Assembly: GCA_963921825.1 (NCBI GenBank)
Contig: OY997588.1
Span: 51,406,803-51,470,802, forward strand
DNA from: Erodium maritimum
Taxonomy: Eukaryota; Streptophyta; Magnoliopsida; Geraniales; Geraniaceae
Direction of reading: 5' to 3'
Length of the DNA: 64,000 nucleotides
Every line of letters begins with the position of its first letter. Position 1 is the stretch's first letter. A program made the translations under genes and the position numbers. Below are positions 1 to 11,809 of this stretch, one piece after another. Below the pieces are notes generated by a model. The model was given only the letters and a program-made list of their open reading frames with translations, made no database searches and was not told the origin of the DNA.

Positions 1-1625
1 GCGAAGAACGAAGGCGGCTGTTGAAAGAGAGGCTCCAAAGGAGCAAAAGGAGGGGACGAGAACTCCACCGGCAACCTCCATGGTCATAACCATGGAGTCC
101 GCCGGTGGCTACGAAGGTTTTTGGGAGAGACGCTATGCAGGAGAGAGTTTAGGGTTTTTTTCTTTTCAAAATATCAAATTTGAGGGATGACAGTGGCTCC
201 TGATCACGTTAGGCCAGAGATTGTTCAAGGAGTGACAAAGAGAATTGTGCGAGAACAAATTGGAATCTCGCCTGAGCCTGGAGCATAAGTCACGGGGCCG
301 AACAAGATGATCTTCACCCACAACTTTCCTTTTGGTACCACTTCGGAATGGGTACGAAACTCTTTGGGAACTTTTGGCGAGGTTTTTTTGCCTTTGTTTT
401 GAAGAGACCGACTCGACATGGCTGTTTTTTTGGGTTCGCTGAATTCTCTTCTCAAGATTTTGCTCATCAAGCTGTAGAATCTCTTAATGGATTCAGGTTT
501 AACGGTTATGACCTCCTGGTAGCCATGGCTCGACCTGGCACGTTTCGACATAGTTCGGGGTTGAAACAGAGAGAGCCCGGTTGGAAAACAGAGCAGCCCT
601 TTCCAGTCGAAGTTACGGGAGGACGAGGATATTTCGAAGATGGAAGCTCCAACTCTAGTCAGACCAGTGATTCTAGCTCGAAAGTGTGGAGCGACGGTGG
701 CTCGAGAGGTTGAATCAAAGGAGGCGGGTTCACTGGAGTTCGGTTCTTAGGATGCCGAGGTTATTCGGTTGCAGACCAGTGCATCCTCGTCGACGTCGGA
801 TGGTCTCTCTCCAAATCAGCTGGAGAAATCCTCAAAATTGATCTCAATCCTGAATCCCTCTACTGATTTTCAGGAGGGGATTGATTCGGTCGAGCTTGGC
901 TCGGATCAGGGCGTTGATTGTTAGTTGCGTGGAGAAGAAGTCTGCGCAGGTGAGCTGGGGAATGCGTTTGGGATTGCCACTACTAAGGCCCAGTTCGTGG
1001 GTCAGATTGGGTTCTCTCAAGAGGCCCAATGGTCAGTTCAAGACCTTGGCCCTACTCTTGCGGAGTCGTCTTTGGGTGTTGAACATCAGATTGATGAATT
1101 AATCCCAGTTGTTAAGGGTCAAGGGAGTCCATGGAAGGATGCTTCGTTTAAATCTCCGATTCCTCAGGGTATTCAACCAAAGAAGGGACGTGGCCGTCCG
1201 AAGAAGGGACAGTCCAAGAGAATTGTTCCTTCTGTTGTAGTGTATCGGACAAGAGCCAAGACTTCGGTTTAGAAAAGGGGTACTGGAAGCTTCACCGTTG
1301 ATATTGCTAAAAAAGATGCCTTGGGTGGTTGGAGTTTTAGCAAGAAAATGGGAAAAAGGCAGTTGATCTTGTTTCTTTGGCTCGCGAACAGGAAGCATCG
1401 TTGAATTCAGGAGAAGCCACAATTCCGGCCCCGATCTCTAATCGTTTCCTTCTTTTGACCTCGGGTAGGAAATAGACGAGTTTTGTTGTCTTTCTGTTTG
1501 GGTGTTTTTTTTTTGCTCTTTGCAGTTGTTTTGGTATAAGGAAATGATCCTTTCTGAGGATCATTTTTTGGCTTTGTTTTACTACCTTATATAACATTTG
1601 CTTAATAAATCTTTCGCTTATAAAA
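1..1625 (+). mobile_element. RRM-encoding non-LTR retroposon, copy A (5' end outside or unresolved)
   Basis: This segment shares its plan with the element at 44139-48475: a region encoding an RNA recognition motif, a linker, a GRGRPKKG AT-hook, a VVVY-x-TRA-x-TS stretch, a C-terminal SNRF...RK end, a short 3' UTR and a tail with AATAAA (1604-1609) followed by a GCTTATAAAA-type end. No endonuclease or reverse transcriptase is seen between the ORF end and the tail, so this looks like a non-autonomous element of LINE type. A telo-box-like TAGGGTTT lies near 150. The 5' boundary and target duplication were not found, and the copy is older than the one at 44 kb. Confidence 0.6.
307..1475 (+). pseudogene. 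Decayed ORF for RRM / AT-hook protein (copy A)
   Basis: The reading frame opens at ATG 307 with an RNP2-like strand (IFTHNFPFG), then shifts frame in a T7 run near 386-392. The second half of the RRM continues in another frame with RNP1-like GCFFGFAEF and the helix AHQAVESLNG. A further frame (925-1272) holds QGSPWKDA, the AT-hook core GRGRPKKGQ and VVVYRTRAKTS before a TAG. The C-terminal ISNRF...GRK end stops at 1473-1475 in yet another frame. RRM plus AT-hook suggests nucleic-acid binding, as in ORF1 of BNR-type plant LINEs. The product is not made as one protein. Confidence 0.6.
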
Positions 1626-1801
1626 GAGATATATTGTATACCGATGTCTTGTTACTTCGAATGAAACAAAAACCTAGGCTTCAATATTTTTTATATATCC
1701 CTTTTCAATTGATAACAATGTTTAGTACTTTAAAGTTTTGTAACTTTAATAAGTCGTTACGTTTTGATAACCGTCATTTATTAGTTCTTTCAACGAAATG
1801 A
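1626..1801. other. AT-rich spacer, nothing recognised
   Basis: AT-rich sequence between the tail of the RRM retroposon and the tail of the opposite-strand LINE. No coding potential or repeat was recognised. Confidence 0.5.
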
Positions 1802-2395
1802 TTATTTTTTTGACTAAAATAGACGAGTATTTCATTAAAATATAAAGAGTCATTACACTGTATAGAGCCTCATAAGGTCTCTTTACGAAAAAATCTAAGA
1901 CAAATGAACCGTTACAAACAGTTTGGAAACGCCATACATGCAAACTAGAAGTAAACTAAGATGAAACCGGAAAATAATAATCAAAGTGTTGCCAAAACAT
2001 TGCATACTCTGTAGAGTGTGACCGAACCTGCATTCGTCAGTTTCAGAGGGAGGTCAGGCTCTTACCAACGACTCTTCCCAAGGCCAGTCCTTGAAGCCAT
2101 GAATTCCTTTCATTCCTCTTGACGGGGCTACTTCCTAGCCCTCTTCTGATCCTCTCGGGGTTCCCTTACAGTGTCCCTCTTTTGGCCAACCGACCTGAAA
2201 ACAGCGTCCCAGATGGGACAGGCTCAAAGCCAGGAGGTACAATCGAGACCCTAGACCTTCCCTGTTATCCCACCACCTGAGGTTTAAGTGGGATATGCAA
2301 GGTTACAATTGACCCCCTTTTGGGAGATGATGGGGTTTTAGGTGGGATAACCGAGATCAGCGGTTCAAAATCTGGGGGTGGTGTGACGATCGCCC

Positions 2396-3106
2396 TCAAT
2401 CAGTCGAATACAACATGGTCTTCGGGTCTTGGTGGAACTCTAGCAGCGACTTGTCGAAACGAGTAATCCCCCGTACCTCCCGATCACATGCCTGCGACCC
2501 ATGGCCAATACGACCATAATTCCCACAAACCGTTGGCAATTTGGTGTAAGTGAGAGTGCACCGTACCGGGTTCTGGAATTCCTTGAAGCGTAGTAGTTTA
2601 TCCACTAAGTGCCAAAAACGCACTTTGATCCCCCCCCCTAACATTGTCCATCGCCATCATAGATCGTGTCCACATATGATGCTACTTCGGCTCCAATCGT
2701 CTCCACTATCTTCCTCGTCCATACCCGTGGTGGAATACCATGGGCGTGAACCCACAACTACAGTCGGTCCAGGGTTGGGAGGTCCTTGGCCAGAAGGTCA
2801 AGGTCGCCAAGTAGGAGGTGGTGTCTATCAAAACACCACGATTCGTTCCCCCCAACCCAAGAGCGGGCCTCCACCGTTTAAAAGTAGAAATCGAAGACCC
2901 TTGGATCAACATCCTTGATGACCAAACCTGCTATTGAGCGTCCCCACGCGTTGGTGATGATCCTCAGCAAGGTTTCCTTTCGGGGAGGACCTGGGGCCAT
3001 AAGCTTCCCGGTCATCCCGAACTGCTGGCGAGCCAGCACCCTCTGATCCACGGATGTATCGGGGACTAGCATCTGCATATCTTCCTCCTTCCCTAGCGAG
3101 CAGATG
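2396..3106 (-). pseudogene. LINE ORF1 remnant: DUF4283 domain and CCHC-type zinc knuckle
   Basis: Read on the minus strand, about 3106-2878 gives a DUF4283-like block (FGMTGKLMAPGPPRKETLL, then LVIKDVDPRVFDFYF). A frame change then leads to a second part with VLIDTTSYLATLTFWP near 2830-2780. Another frame near 2550-2470 has the pre-knuckle KLPTVCGNYGRIGHGSQACD. This corresponds to the zf-CCHC_4 knuckle, but the second zinc-binding Cys is Tyr. The order DUF4283 then knuckle is typical of ORF1 in plant L1 LINEs, which coats the RNA. Several frame changes make it a pseudogene. Confidence 0.65.
3102..3106. repeat. Target site duplication AGATG, left copy
   Basis: AGATG directly precedes the LTR start TGTAAGAACC at 3107 and recurs at 15212-15216 straight after the LTR end GGGGCGTGACA. 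Confidence 0.9.
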
Positions 3107-4065
3107 TGTAAGAACCACCCCCGGTCGATCCCGGTCGAACCGGTGGATTTCGACCGAGTTTGACTTTCGGCCGAAAAAGTCAACCGATGACTCCGGAAGT
3201 CATTCGGGACCTTTCGGGGGCCTAAAGAGCTTAGCCGTATCACGGTTAGCTTAGTTGGGCCATTTCCAGTATTTTGACTGTAATATTGTAACGGTCAATT
3301 TTCGGTCAACGAGACCCTTTTTATCGACTAAAATGGATAAATCAAGAGTGTTGGATTTTTAGCTAAGGACAAGTGGTCCCTACTTGGACACTTGTCCCTA
3401 TTAGCTTGGAGGGGAAGAAAAGAGGTCAAAATACCCATTTACCCCTCCCTTTGTCCTTAAGTGCATAAGCACCCAAAAGGGCTTTTGGTCTTTTCCCAAT
3501 TTAGGTCTTTTAAGGAAAAAGAAGACCAAATTCAGCTCATTTGTTTTGTTGTAGCCGAAATTTTGAGAGAAAAAGAGAGAGGAGGAAGAACAAGAGTGTC
3601 TTGAAGAAGAAGAAAGGGAAAAAGGAGCTCTTGATCCAAGTTGTTAGCTTCTACTCTCCAAAAACCTCACCATCTTCTCCATCTCATTCTCCTAAAGGTA
3701 AGAACTCTATCAAAATCTTTTCTCCATCAATTTCATTTCATGGGGTTTCCTTGGGTTTTTGCTAGAAGTTGTTGGGTTTGATTCTCTTTGTGTTAGATGT
3801 TGTTGTAGAGAAGTATTGGTTGTTTTGTGGTTGAAATCCTTGAGTTTTATTGGGTTTTTGGTTTGATTTTGATTTGGAAAATCCTTGGATACTTGTTGGC
3901 TTGTTGATTCCTACCATGGGTAAAGGAGTTTTGGAGGTATTTAACTGTTTTGAGAGTTTGGGATGACTGAAAATGGAGTTTGGTTGTTGATTTTCGTGAA
4001 AAAGGAGCTGGAGGTTGAAGAAGGGCGAGTCTGCCCAGATCTTCCACGGATCCGTAACGGCATAC

Positions 4066-4116
4066 GTCACGGTCCCGTGACGTCATCCGTGATGGGTGGT
4101 GTCACGGTTCCGTGAC
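4066..4116. promoter_or_regulatory. Paired palindromes GTCACGGNNCCGTGAC with a TGACGTCA box in the solo LTR
   Basis: Two 16-bp palindromes (4066-4081 with centre TC, 4101-4116 with centre TT) lie 19 bp apart. The first overlaps a perfect TGACGTCA at 4078-4085, the classic C-box/CRE bound by bZIP (TGA-type) factors. Position within the LTR fits an enhancer, but activity is inferred from motif content only. Similar palindromes occur at 57518 and 57602. Confidence 0.4.
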
Positions 4117-5035
4117 CCATTCCGTGGCAGACCATTTTTTGGGTTCTTTTGGGGTGTTTTTCATCAAATTCGATATTTGTTGTGAACTGGACTTTTGGAG
4201 ATGTTTTTGGGACTTTGCTTGCTCTTTGGTTAGCCTTTAATTAGAGTTTAATTGTGTTCCAAGACCTTGGAATCAAGCTCGAGGGACGAAGAATACTTGG
4301 GGACCCGTGTGAAGAACGGGGAGGAAGCTAGCCGGATTTCGCCACTTGAAGTATTATTAGAGGAAGACACAAGGTAGGGAAAGTACTAACTCCTCGTGCA
4401 TTTCAATACTAGTATGCCTATTAGGTTAATAAAATCGGAAAGGTCCTATAATTGCATATAGGATGCGAATAACTAGAATAATCGTCTTTCAATTACTAAT
4501 AATTGGACGTGTCTAGTATGCATGCGTATGATGTGAATCACTAGTGTAACTCGCTTTCAATACTTGGGAATTGATTTACTGGTAGAAAGGCCGAGATGAG
4601 CCCTATGATTGGTTGTGTTTGCCTCACATGCCTTGGTTGCCTAGTTTGGATAAGCTAAGAGTATAATACAACTAGATGATTTGAATGTCGAACTTGAATG
4701 CTTGAATTCTTGGATGAATGATTGTATGAGTATTGAGTGTAATTGATTGTGCTAAATGGTATATGATCGGGTGAATGATAGACCGATGGAGTGCGATTGG
4801 TAAGTGTAAGGTCATATTAGTTCTTGTGTTGTGTTGTGATAGAATTGTGATTTGCTAAGCTTGGTTGATCCAAAATTGTTTAGTATGTTATCATCTTGTG
4901 AGTCTTTAAATTGGGTTATATATCGGTATGGCACCCACGCTGCGGGTGGGGTAGTACTTGTAAGGTACCTACACCAAAGGGAATACTGGTGTGGGGTAGT
5001 ACCTAAGCCGATGACTTGGTATCCGGTGTGGTACC

Positions 5036-6723
5036 TGTTAGTCTTAGTGCCCGTAGTTCAATCCTAAATGTCCAAATGTATATATCATCGTTAGCAATAA
5101 AATTAAAGCGGCTTTATATTACTTATGTGTTGGAGTAATATATCGATGTGTGCTCTGATCTATGCCCACCATGCGAATAGAACCATAGATCGAGATAGAT
5201 CACACTCGATGGGTCCCTAGTCAACAAAGCTTCACTAGAAGCGACTAGTATGAAAGATGGCTCTTTATGGCTTACGTTCTGTTAGTCATTGGAATGGGAT
5301 TTCGGAGTCTGATCATAGATATCATGTGGGACATGATATTGGACGACCCGCCCTGAATATGTGCCATAGATTAAGTCATGAACATATTCAGTGTCGTAGC
5401 TTGTCATGTATCCTTAGACCAAGGAGTCTTTGTGATCGCTATGTAGTCAACAACTGAGTTTGACCTGAGCCTAACGTTGTCCGTAACAGGGCTTCCATAA
5501 CGGCCAGGATTGGCTTGGGGACGGGCTACATGAGTGACACGAAAGGCGGCTAAGGGATTTATCCCTCATACTGAGGTATGGGAAAGATATCGGTTCTCGG
5601 CCGCTTGATCGAGAGTGACTGGAAGAATAGCATGGCCATGCACATGATACTGGGTATCATATCTTCAGTCATCTCACATATCAAGGAACGGTGATTGAGA
5701 ATAATAAGGATGACGGCTCTATGCCTTATCTCAATCAGGATATCGGAGATAAAAGGATAATGACAGGGACGACGGAAAGGTTAGAATCGATAGGGTCGAT
5801 TCGTTATGTAGTGTCAGGCAATACTAAAGTCTCGTTAGTTGCCACTTAAATAGGATCAAGTAAAATGGGATTTTACGTTGATCTATTGACATGCATAAAC
5901 CTAAGGGTCACACCGGAGGATGAAACTCATTGACACATTTATGGAGAATGGCCAAAAGGGAGTTGTCTCGGGACATGACCAAAACTGGGTTTTGGGTCAT
6001 GTGCCCGTAAGTGAATAGGACTTTACGGATCGAGATAAGGCTTGGAGTCTTGGGATTGATCGCGTCGGATAATGTTGGACATTTCCGGTATGGAAGGCAT
6101 GGAGGCGATGAGCGAATCACGGGACCTCGTTGGAAATGGTCACGGGCCATGTTCCAAGAGGCCCATGAAAGGCCCATGCAACCAAGGCCCATGGAACTAA
6201 TTAATCAAGTCTTGATTAATTAGTACTAAGTAAGCAAGACAAGGATTAAGGTGTTGGTGATTCACCACCTAACACAATCTTGTCTTGCCATACTTTGTCC
6301 TATTTACACCTTACTTGACACCATACTTGTCCCATGCCTTTAGTTGGACAAGTATGGGTTTTGTTATGTTTAAGTCATCTTTTTTCAACATAACAAAGAC
6401 AAGACAAGAATAGGAAACACATTTTCTCTCCCTCTTCCATGGCCATTTCGGGTTTGGCTAGTTTCCTCCTCCATTTTTGTGTTCTTGAGTCCTCAAAGAG
6501 AAGAACTACGTGGCTTTGATTCCCATGTGGATACGTAGGCGTCTTGGAGACTCAAGCCAATCATTCGTTAACCGGTGTTCTTGTTTTGGTAAGAACTAGT
6601 GCTGAATTTTTCTCTTGTTAATCCATTCTTTGTTAGTTGTTTCATGGTTCTAATTGTCTCTTGGTTTTCATTGATTTTCCGCTGCGAGTTGGTTCATCTC
6701 CAACCTTACCTCGAGACCCAACA
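5036..6723 (+). repeat. 5' LTR of the Copia element
   Basis: 1688 bp, TG...CA ends. Open frames inside it recur identically in the 3' LTR at +6774 and are not genes. TATATAT near 5078 is a weak TATA candidate, although it lies very early in the LTR. Confidence 0.92.
6196..6398 (+). other. Cluster of four inverted repeats in the Copia 5' LTR
   Basis: 6196-6224 is a perfect 14-bp inverted repeat with one spacer base (arm ACTAATTAATCAAG). 6236-6290 is an imperfect hairpin with CAAGACAAG and CTTGTCTTG ends. About 6326-6358 pairs ATACTTGTCC with GGACAAGTAT, and about 6360-6400 pairs TTTGTTATGTT with AACATAACAAA. All recur in the 3' LTR (6774 bp later). If transcribed they would form consecutive stem-loops near the RNA 5' or 3' end. 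Confidence 0.55.
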
Positions 6724-6724
6724 G

Positions 6725-6736
6725 TGGTATCAGAGC
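6725..6736 (+). other. Primer-binding site (initiator-Met tRNA) of the Copia element
   Basis: TGGTATCAGAGC begins two bases after the 5' LTR and complements the 3' end of plant initiator methionine tRNA, the usual Copia primer. Confidence 0.85.
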
Positions 6737-8279
6737 CGTGCTACCTTCGGGATTCACAAGACGGTGTTCAAAGTTTCGGTTTTGCTTGAAAGTTTCGTTT
6801 TTGGCATGTTGTTTTGCTAAATTGTTTGATAACATGTTTTAAATTATTGTTTATGGATTTAATGCATGTAAAATGAATTTTTGAAAATTATTTCAAATCT
6901 GGAAATTTTGAAAAAAATTTGATTTTTCGGGTCTCGGGAGCGGGACTCTCGGGGAGCCGAAACCGGGACCGAACGGGGCTCCGTTGGACGGAGCTAGGCC
7001 AAGCATGACCATTGGATGGTTGATATGCCAAGGCTAAACCGTTTTGTTAGTTATGACGAGTTTGGAACCGTCATGACGAACTCGAAGATCAAATGTTCAA
7101 AAGTTTCATTTTTGAACGGTTTCGATAAACCGAGCATCAAAAATTTTCGAAACTTGGCTATTAATTAAAACCGGAAAATCACATGATGTTTGATAACATT
7201 CTTGTTTGATAACACGATGTGTGATGTGATGTTGGCATGGTGCACATAATAGCCCCGAGCTCAATTTAATTATTTATCGCTTTTCACGGCCTGCGAGCCG
7301 TTAGAGGTAACGTGTAATTATTCTTTCAAGGTGTGGTCGTCGAACCACTTGTTTGTAATATTTATTTATTCCCGACCTGCGAGTCGTGTATTAAATTGTA
7401 ATATTTTACTCAAGATGAAGAAAGGGCGAAAAGGTCATTTGGTGGCTTTTCGGGTGTTGGCATCGGCTTGGAGTCGGTGGAGCTCAAGAAGCTAGTGGGA
7501 GTTAGTTTAGGGGGCTATTATGTGCACATTTATCGCTTTATGCTTGGTTTAGTTTATGCATGATTAATTCTATGTGCTTTAGAATTGCATGCCTAACTTT
7601 ATTTACCGAGCATATCACCTCACATGCAAAGATAAAATTGGAATTTTAATCCTTGTGTGTGAACCCTTAGAACCGTCATTGCATTGGATGTAGTTGACGG
7701 GTTCAAAGGAAGAATTACATTGGATGTAATTTGAGGCATCATTGCATTTGGAATGTAGTTGATGTGCTCATCGCATCTAGGATGTGCCAAAGTTTTGAAC
7801 ACAACTGGACAAGTAAAAGCGGGTCATGTCCGATACCTCCCAATCATCAACACCTTACTACCTCCCCGTCCTATGGGTGTCGTGCGCATTAGCGGAGCAT
7901 CCATGGGAAAGCGGGGTAGTAGGTTTGGACGACATATGTGGGTGTCGTGCGCATTAGCGGAGCACCTACATAGTGACGAGCCATAGTTGAAAATTGGTGG
8001 ACCCGACTACGATTCTTAGCCTGAGGTTGAGCTAGGGTAACAGATAGGGTAAGTCGTGTACATAAGTACATACCCTAGCCAGGAGTCACATTGGATGTGA
8101 TTGGATGGATTCCTACCTACATAGCTCGATTAAGTGGTGAGCATTAGTTCAGCTTAATCGAGTGAATCAAGGATCTTGGTTTCAGATTCTAAAGGTTTAG
8201 AATTGATTGTTGGTGTTTAAGCTTGATCTTCATAAAATTTATTCAGTTTACTGATTGAATTTTATCTGTTGTAGATCAA
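6737..8279 (+). other. Long untranslated leader of the Copia element
   Basis: About 1.5 kb between primer site and gag start with no credible coding frame. It contains short direct repeats, such as the phrase CGTGCGCATTAGCGGAGCA twice near 7880 and 7943, and several degenerate GCATTGGATGTAGTTGA-like units at 7675-7790. The length is unusual and could hold packaging signals. Confidence 0.5.
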
Positions 8280-8880
8280 ATGGCAAATTCAGCGAACATT
8301 AATAGTTTGTCATTAAAAACCATTCTTGACAGGGTCAAGCTAAATGGGACAAACTATTTGGACTGGTACAGAATTTTTGAGGATAGTCCTCAAGTCTGAA
8401 CGCAAAGAATATGTCCTTGACAAGGCTGTCTCTAAGACCATATCAGAGTTACATGAAGTGTCATCAGCTGCTGAGAAGAATATCTCAGGGATCTGGGATC
8501 CAAGGATATTCTGATGGTCAACAAGGGAATTGGAAGTGGCAAGGGCTGGGCCCATGCGCACTTGGCAGGAAAGATGAGACACTTGAGAATGTCTGCTTCT
8601 ACTGCCAACAGCCTGGTCATTGGAACCGGGATTACAGGAAGTTCACGGCTGATCTGAAGAAGGGCAGTGGGACTGCGCCTTCATCAAATAGCCTGGATGA
8701 TCTGAAGAAGGGCAGTAGGACTGCGCCTTCATCAGGAAACCTGGATGATCTAAGGAAGGGCGGTGGGACCGTGCCTTCATTCGGTATTAACTCTATAGAG
8801 CTACATCTCTCTACTTCCAAAGATTCATGGGTATTAGATACCATGACTGAATCTCACACATGCACTAATATATGGTGGCT
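8280..8880 (+). pseudogene. Copia gag remnant with zinc knuckle, running into protease
   Basis: ATG 8280-8282 opens MANSAN..., followed by a Copia gag N-terminus (KLNGTNYLDWY). A frame change near 8380 leads to SERKEYVLDKAVSKTISEL. Most of the capsid-like domain is missing: the frame passes within a few tens of codons to the zinc knuckle CFYCQQPGHWNRDY (about 8595-8636). Its last zinc ligand, normally Cys, is Tyr. After three 16-residue repeats comes protease-like SWVLDTMTESH, where the catalytic D-T-G is D-T-M. A functional gag or protease is not expected. Confidence 0.7.
8652..8795 (+). repeat. In-frame triplication of a 48-bp unit in Copia gag
   Basis: Three tandem units encode LKKGSGTAPSSNSLDD, LKKGSRTAPSSGNLDD and a diverged LRKGGGTVPSFG. 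The unit is 16 codons, so the copies keep frame between the zinc knuckle and the protease. Confidence 0.75.
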
Positions 8881-8909
8881 GAAAGTAGGAGAGATTTGGA
8901 AAGCACGAA

Positions 8910-10146
8910 ATGGACCTCAGAGTTGTGGCAACTGCTGTAGGATCCATGAGTCTTGCTTTGCCAAGAGGCCTTGTCTTAGTATTGTATAATGTATATTGCA
9001 TACCTACTCTTAGTAGGAATATTATATCTGTATCCGTGTTTGACAAGGAAGGATATAATGTTAATATTGGAAATGGAGTTTTCAATGTTCTATGCAATGA
9101 TATGTTTTATACCAGTACTGACATGGTTGGAGGATTGTACATATTAGATATGGGTAACAATGCCTCAAGTTCTATATATTCCGTTAATACCAAGAGGTCT
9201 AAATCCAACGATTTAAACCTAACTCTGTTATGGTACTGTCATTTGGGTCGCATAAACAAGAAGCGCCTATCAGCACTTCAGAAGTGCGGGCTTTCAGGTT
9301 CATTCGAATTCCATTCGATCGATAGGTGCAAGGTTTGTTTGATGGGCAAAATGACTAAAGTGCCCTTTATCGATCGCGATGAAAGGGCGGGTGAATTATT
9401 GGGGCTGATACACTCGAATGTGTGTAGACCAATAAGTTCACTTGCCAGGAGGGGTTTTAGCTACTTTATCACATTTACTGATGATTACAGTAAATATGGT
9501 TATGTCTATTCGGTGAGACATAAGTCTGAAGCTTTTGATAAATTCAAAGAGTTTAAGACTATAGTAGAAAACCAGCTCGACAAAGGTATTAAGGCACTTC
9601 GATTGGATCGAGGTGGAAAATACTTGACCACAGAGTTATTAGATCATCTAAAAGAGAATGGGATCCTTTTGAAATGGACTCCTCCTAGGTCACTGTAGTT
9701 GAAAGGTGTAGCCAAACGGAGAAATCGGACATTGTTAGACAATGGTCTGTTCCATTATTAGTTGGACTGATCTCCCAATCTCTTTTAGGGGTTTTGCTCT
9801 AGAGACGACCGCATTCATAGTGAATCGGGCTTCGACGAATGGTGTGGAATGGACACCATTTTAAAAATGGTACGGGATGATGCCCGCATTGTCCTTCCTA
9901 AAGATTTGTGGTTGCGAGGCTTATGTGAAACATTTGGTTTCGACTAAGCTCGAACCAAGATCTGAGATATGCACCTTCGTGTGGTATCCCAAAGCAACAA
10001 GGGGATACTATTTCTACAATCCCAGTGAGAACATGGTGTTCGTCGCTTGGGGTGGGGTCTTTATGGAAAAGAAGTTTTGTTTCCAAAGACGTCATTGGGA
10101 GGACTGTGCATCTCGAAGAAATTCAGGATGGTACAGATCTGTCTAA
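8910..10146 (+). pseudogene. Copia integrase remnant
   Basis: 8910-9698 carries the GAG-pre-integrase and zinc region (WYCHLGRINKKRLSALQKCG, CKVCLMGK). It continues into the core with ELLGLIHSNVCRPI, YFITFTDDYSKYGYVY and ALRLDRGGKYL. The first catalytic Asp, expected at the N of IHSN, is replaced by Asn, so strand transfer would be lost even in a continuous frame. The frame breaks at 9698, and 9877-10146 gives the C-terminal part (CGCEAYVKHLVSTKLEPRS). Several stops lie between. Confidence 0.75.
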
Positions 10147-10204
10147 ACCAATTGGCAACCCAGTAGAAAGGAGCCAGAGATTGTCGTAGAGTAAGAACCA
10201 ATTC

Positions 10205-11770
10205 TTGTTACAATTCCGGAAGGTCCAAGGCGATTTGAAAGGATCAATCTTCCACCTCCAAGATATGGTATCCGGAGGTGACAATGAAGTCATGGTGGAT
10301 CACGATGATCCAGCCACCTTTCAGGAAGTCGTGGATGGGCCCAACTCCGAGTTATGGCTGGGAGCCATGAGGGAGGAAATGCAATCCATGTCGGACAACC
10401 GAGTCTGGGAACCGGTTGATCCCATCAATGGTGTGAGGACCATAGGATGCAAATGGATCTTCAAGGTGAAGTTTGACATGGACGGCAACCCTCTGACCTA
10501 CAAAGCTCAACTGGTGGCGAAAGGTTATAGGCAGATCCAATGGATTGACTATGAGGAAACCTTCTCCTTAGTGGCTATGGTCAAAATCGATCCAAATTCT
10601 TCTTGACATAACTGCGTATCATAATTACGAGATATGGCAAGTGGATGTCAAAACCGCTTTCCTAAATGGAAATTTGACTGAGTACGTTTGTATGTCTCGG
10701 CCCAAAGGTTTTGACGATCCGAAGAATAAAGGAAAGATTTATAAGTTGTTGAAATCCATTTATGGATTGAAACGAACTTCTCGGAATTGGATCCTTCGTT
10801 TTGATGAAGCTGTAATTGGATTTGGCTTAATCAAGAACGAGGATGAATCTTGCGTTTATAAGAAGGCTAGTGGGAGCAATATTACCTTTCTGGTTCTCAT
10901 TGAAAACGACATCCCAACCTTGCACGAGACTAAAGCTGGGTTGAGGAAGTGTTCTTCAATAAAGGACTTAGGCGATGCTTCTCATATCTTAAGGATTAAG
11001 ATATGTAGAGATCGCACCAAGAGGGTCTTGGATTTAAGTCAGGGAACCTATGTGAACAAGGCATTGAGTAGGTTCTTAATGCTCGATTCAAAGAAAGGAC
11101 TCTTACCCACTAGTCATGACATTCATCTCAGCAAGACTCAGTGTCCTAAGACACCTGATGAGTTGAAAAGGATGATGAGAATCCTATGCGCCTGGGGGCA
11201 GGATCGATCATATATGCCATGACATGTATGAGACCAGACGTCTCGTAAGCCTTATGTTGTACCAGTAGACATCATTCTAACCCGGGGGAAAGATGATGCT
11301 GAACTAGTCGTCGAAGGATGAGTAGACGCTAGTTTTCCAAGACAAATCCAGATGACTTTAGAAGTCAATCAGGATATGTGTTTACGCTGAATGGCAGAGC
11401 TTTAGCTGGGAAAGCGTAAAGCAAGATACCATTGCCGAATCTACGACAGAGGCCAAGTACATGGATGCTGCAGAGGCAGCTAAGGAGGCTATGTGGATTT
11501 GGAAATTCATGGCAGGGCTGGGTGTAATTAAAAACCCATCCAGTCCGGTGAATCCATTTTGCGACAACACAAGGGCCATTGCGCAAGCTAAAAGCCTAGA
11601 TCGCATAACAAATCCAAACATGTACTGCGGCGTATCCACCTCATCAGATAAATACTGAACTGAGGTGAAGTGAAGATAACCGATATTGCAACAGATGATA
11701 ACATAGCCAACCCGTTGACTAAGGCAGTGTCACTGCCTGAACATGTTAGACATGTAAAGTCGATGGGGAC
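10205..11770 (+). pseudogene. Copia reverse transcriptase and RNase H remnant
   Basis: 10205-10606 encodes the RT start (ELWLGAMREEMQSMSDNRVW, CKWIFKVKFDMDG, YKAQLVAKGY). After a frame change, 10641-11222 gives MDVKTAFLNGNL, IYGLKRTSRNW and SCVYKK. Where Copia RT should show the YVDD active site, the sequence reads FLVLIENDIPT, so both catalytic Asp residues of that motif are absent. About 11400-11770 holds RNase H remnants (AESTTEAKYMDAAEAAKEA, FCDNTRAIAQAKS, and a tail IANPLTKAVSLPEHV). The polymerase is inactive by inspection. Confidence 0.8.
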
Positions 11771-11796
11771 ATATTGGAGTTTAGATTGGAACTAGG

Positions 11797-11809
11797 GCAA
11801 GTGGGAGAT
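11797..11809 (+). other. Polypurine tract of the Copia element
   Basis: GGCAAGTGGGAGAT directly before the 3' LTR start, the position and composition of a plus-strand primer. Confidence 0.7.

Larger units (their letters stand above)
1802..3106 (-). mobile_element. LINE fragment, 3' part, ORF1-only
   Basis: On the minus strand a LINE ORF1 runs from the right edge to about 2390, followed by about 590 bp without RT homology. It ends in a typical plant L1 tail: an AATGAAAT-type sequence, then an A-run seen here as T-rich DNA at 1802-1815. The 5' part continues at 15212 because a solo LTR is inserted at 3107. No ORF2 lies between ORF1 and the tail, so this copy is internally deleted or belongs to a non-autonomous LINE. 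Confidence 0.6.

Noticed and set aside
3541..3765. Lys-rich 74-codon frame in the solo LTR
   Set aside because: Composition follows a GA-rich tract, no homology is recognised, and it lies in an LTR.
5257..6223. Short frames in the Copia LTR repeated identically at 12031-12997
   Set aside because: Identity is explained by the duplicated LTR. They lack protein features and overlap on both strands.
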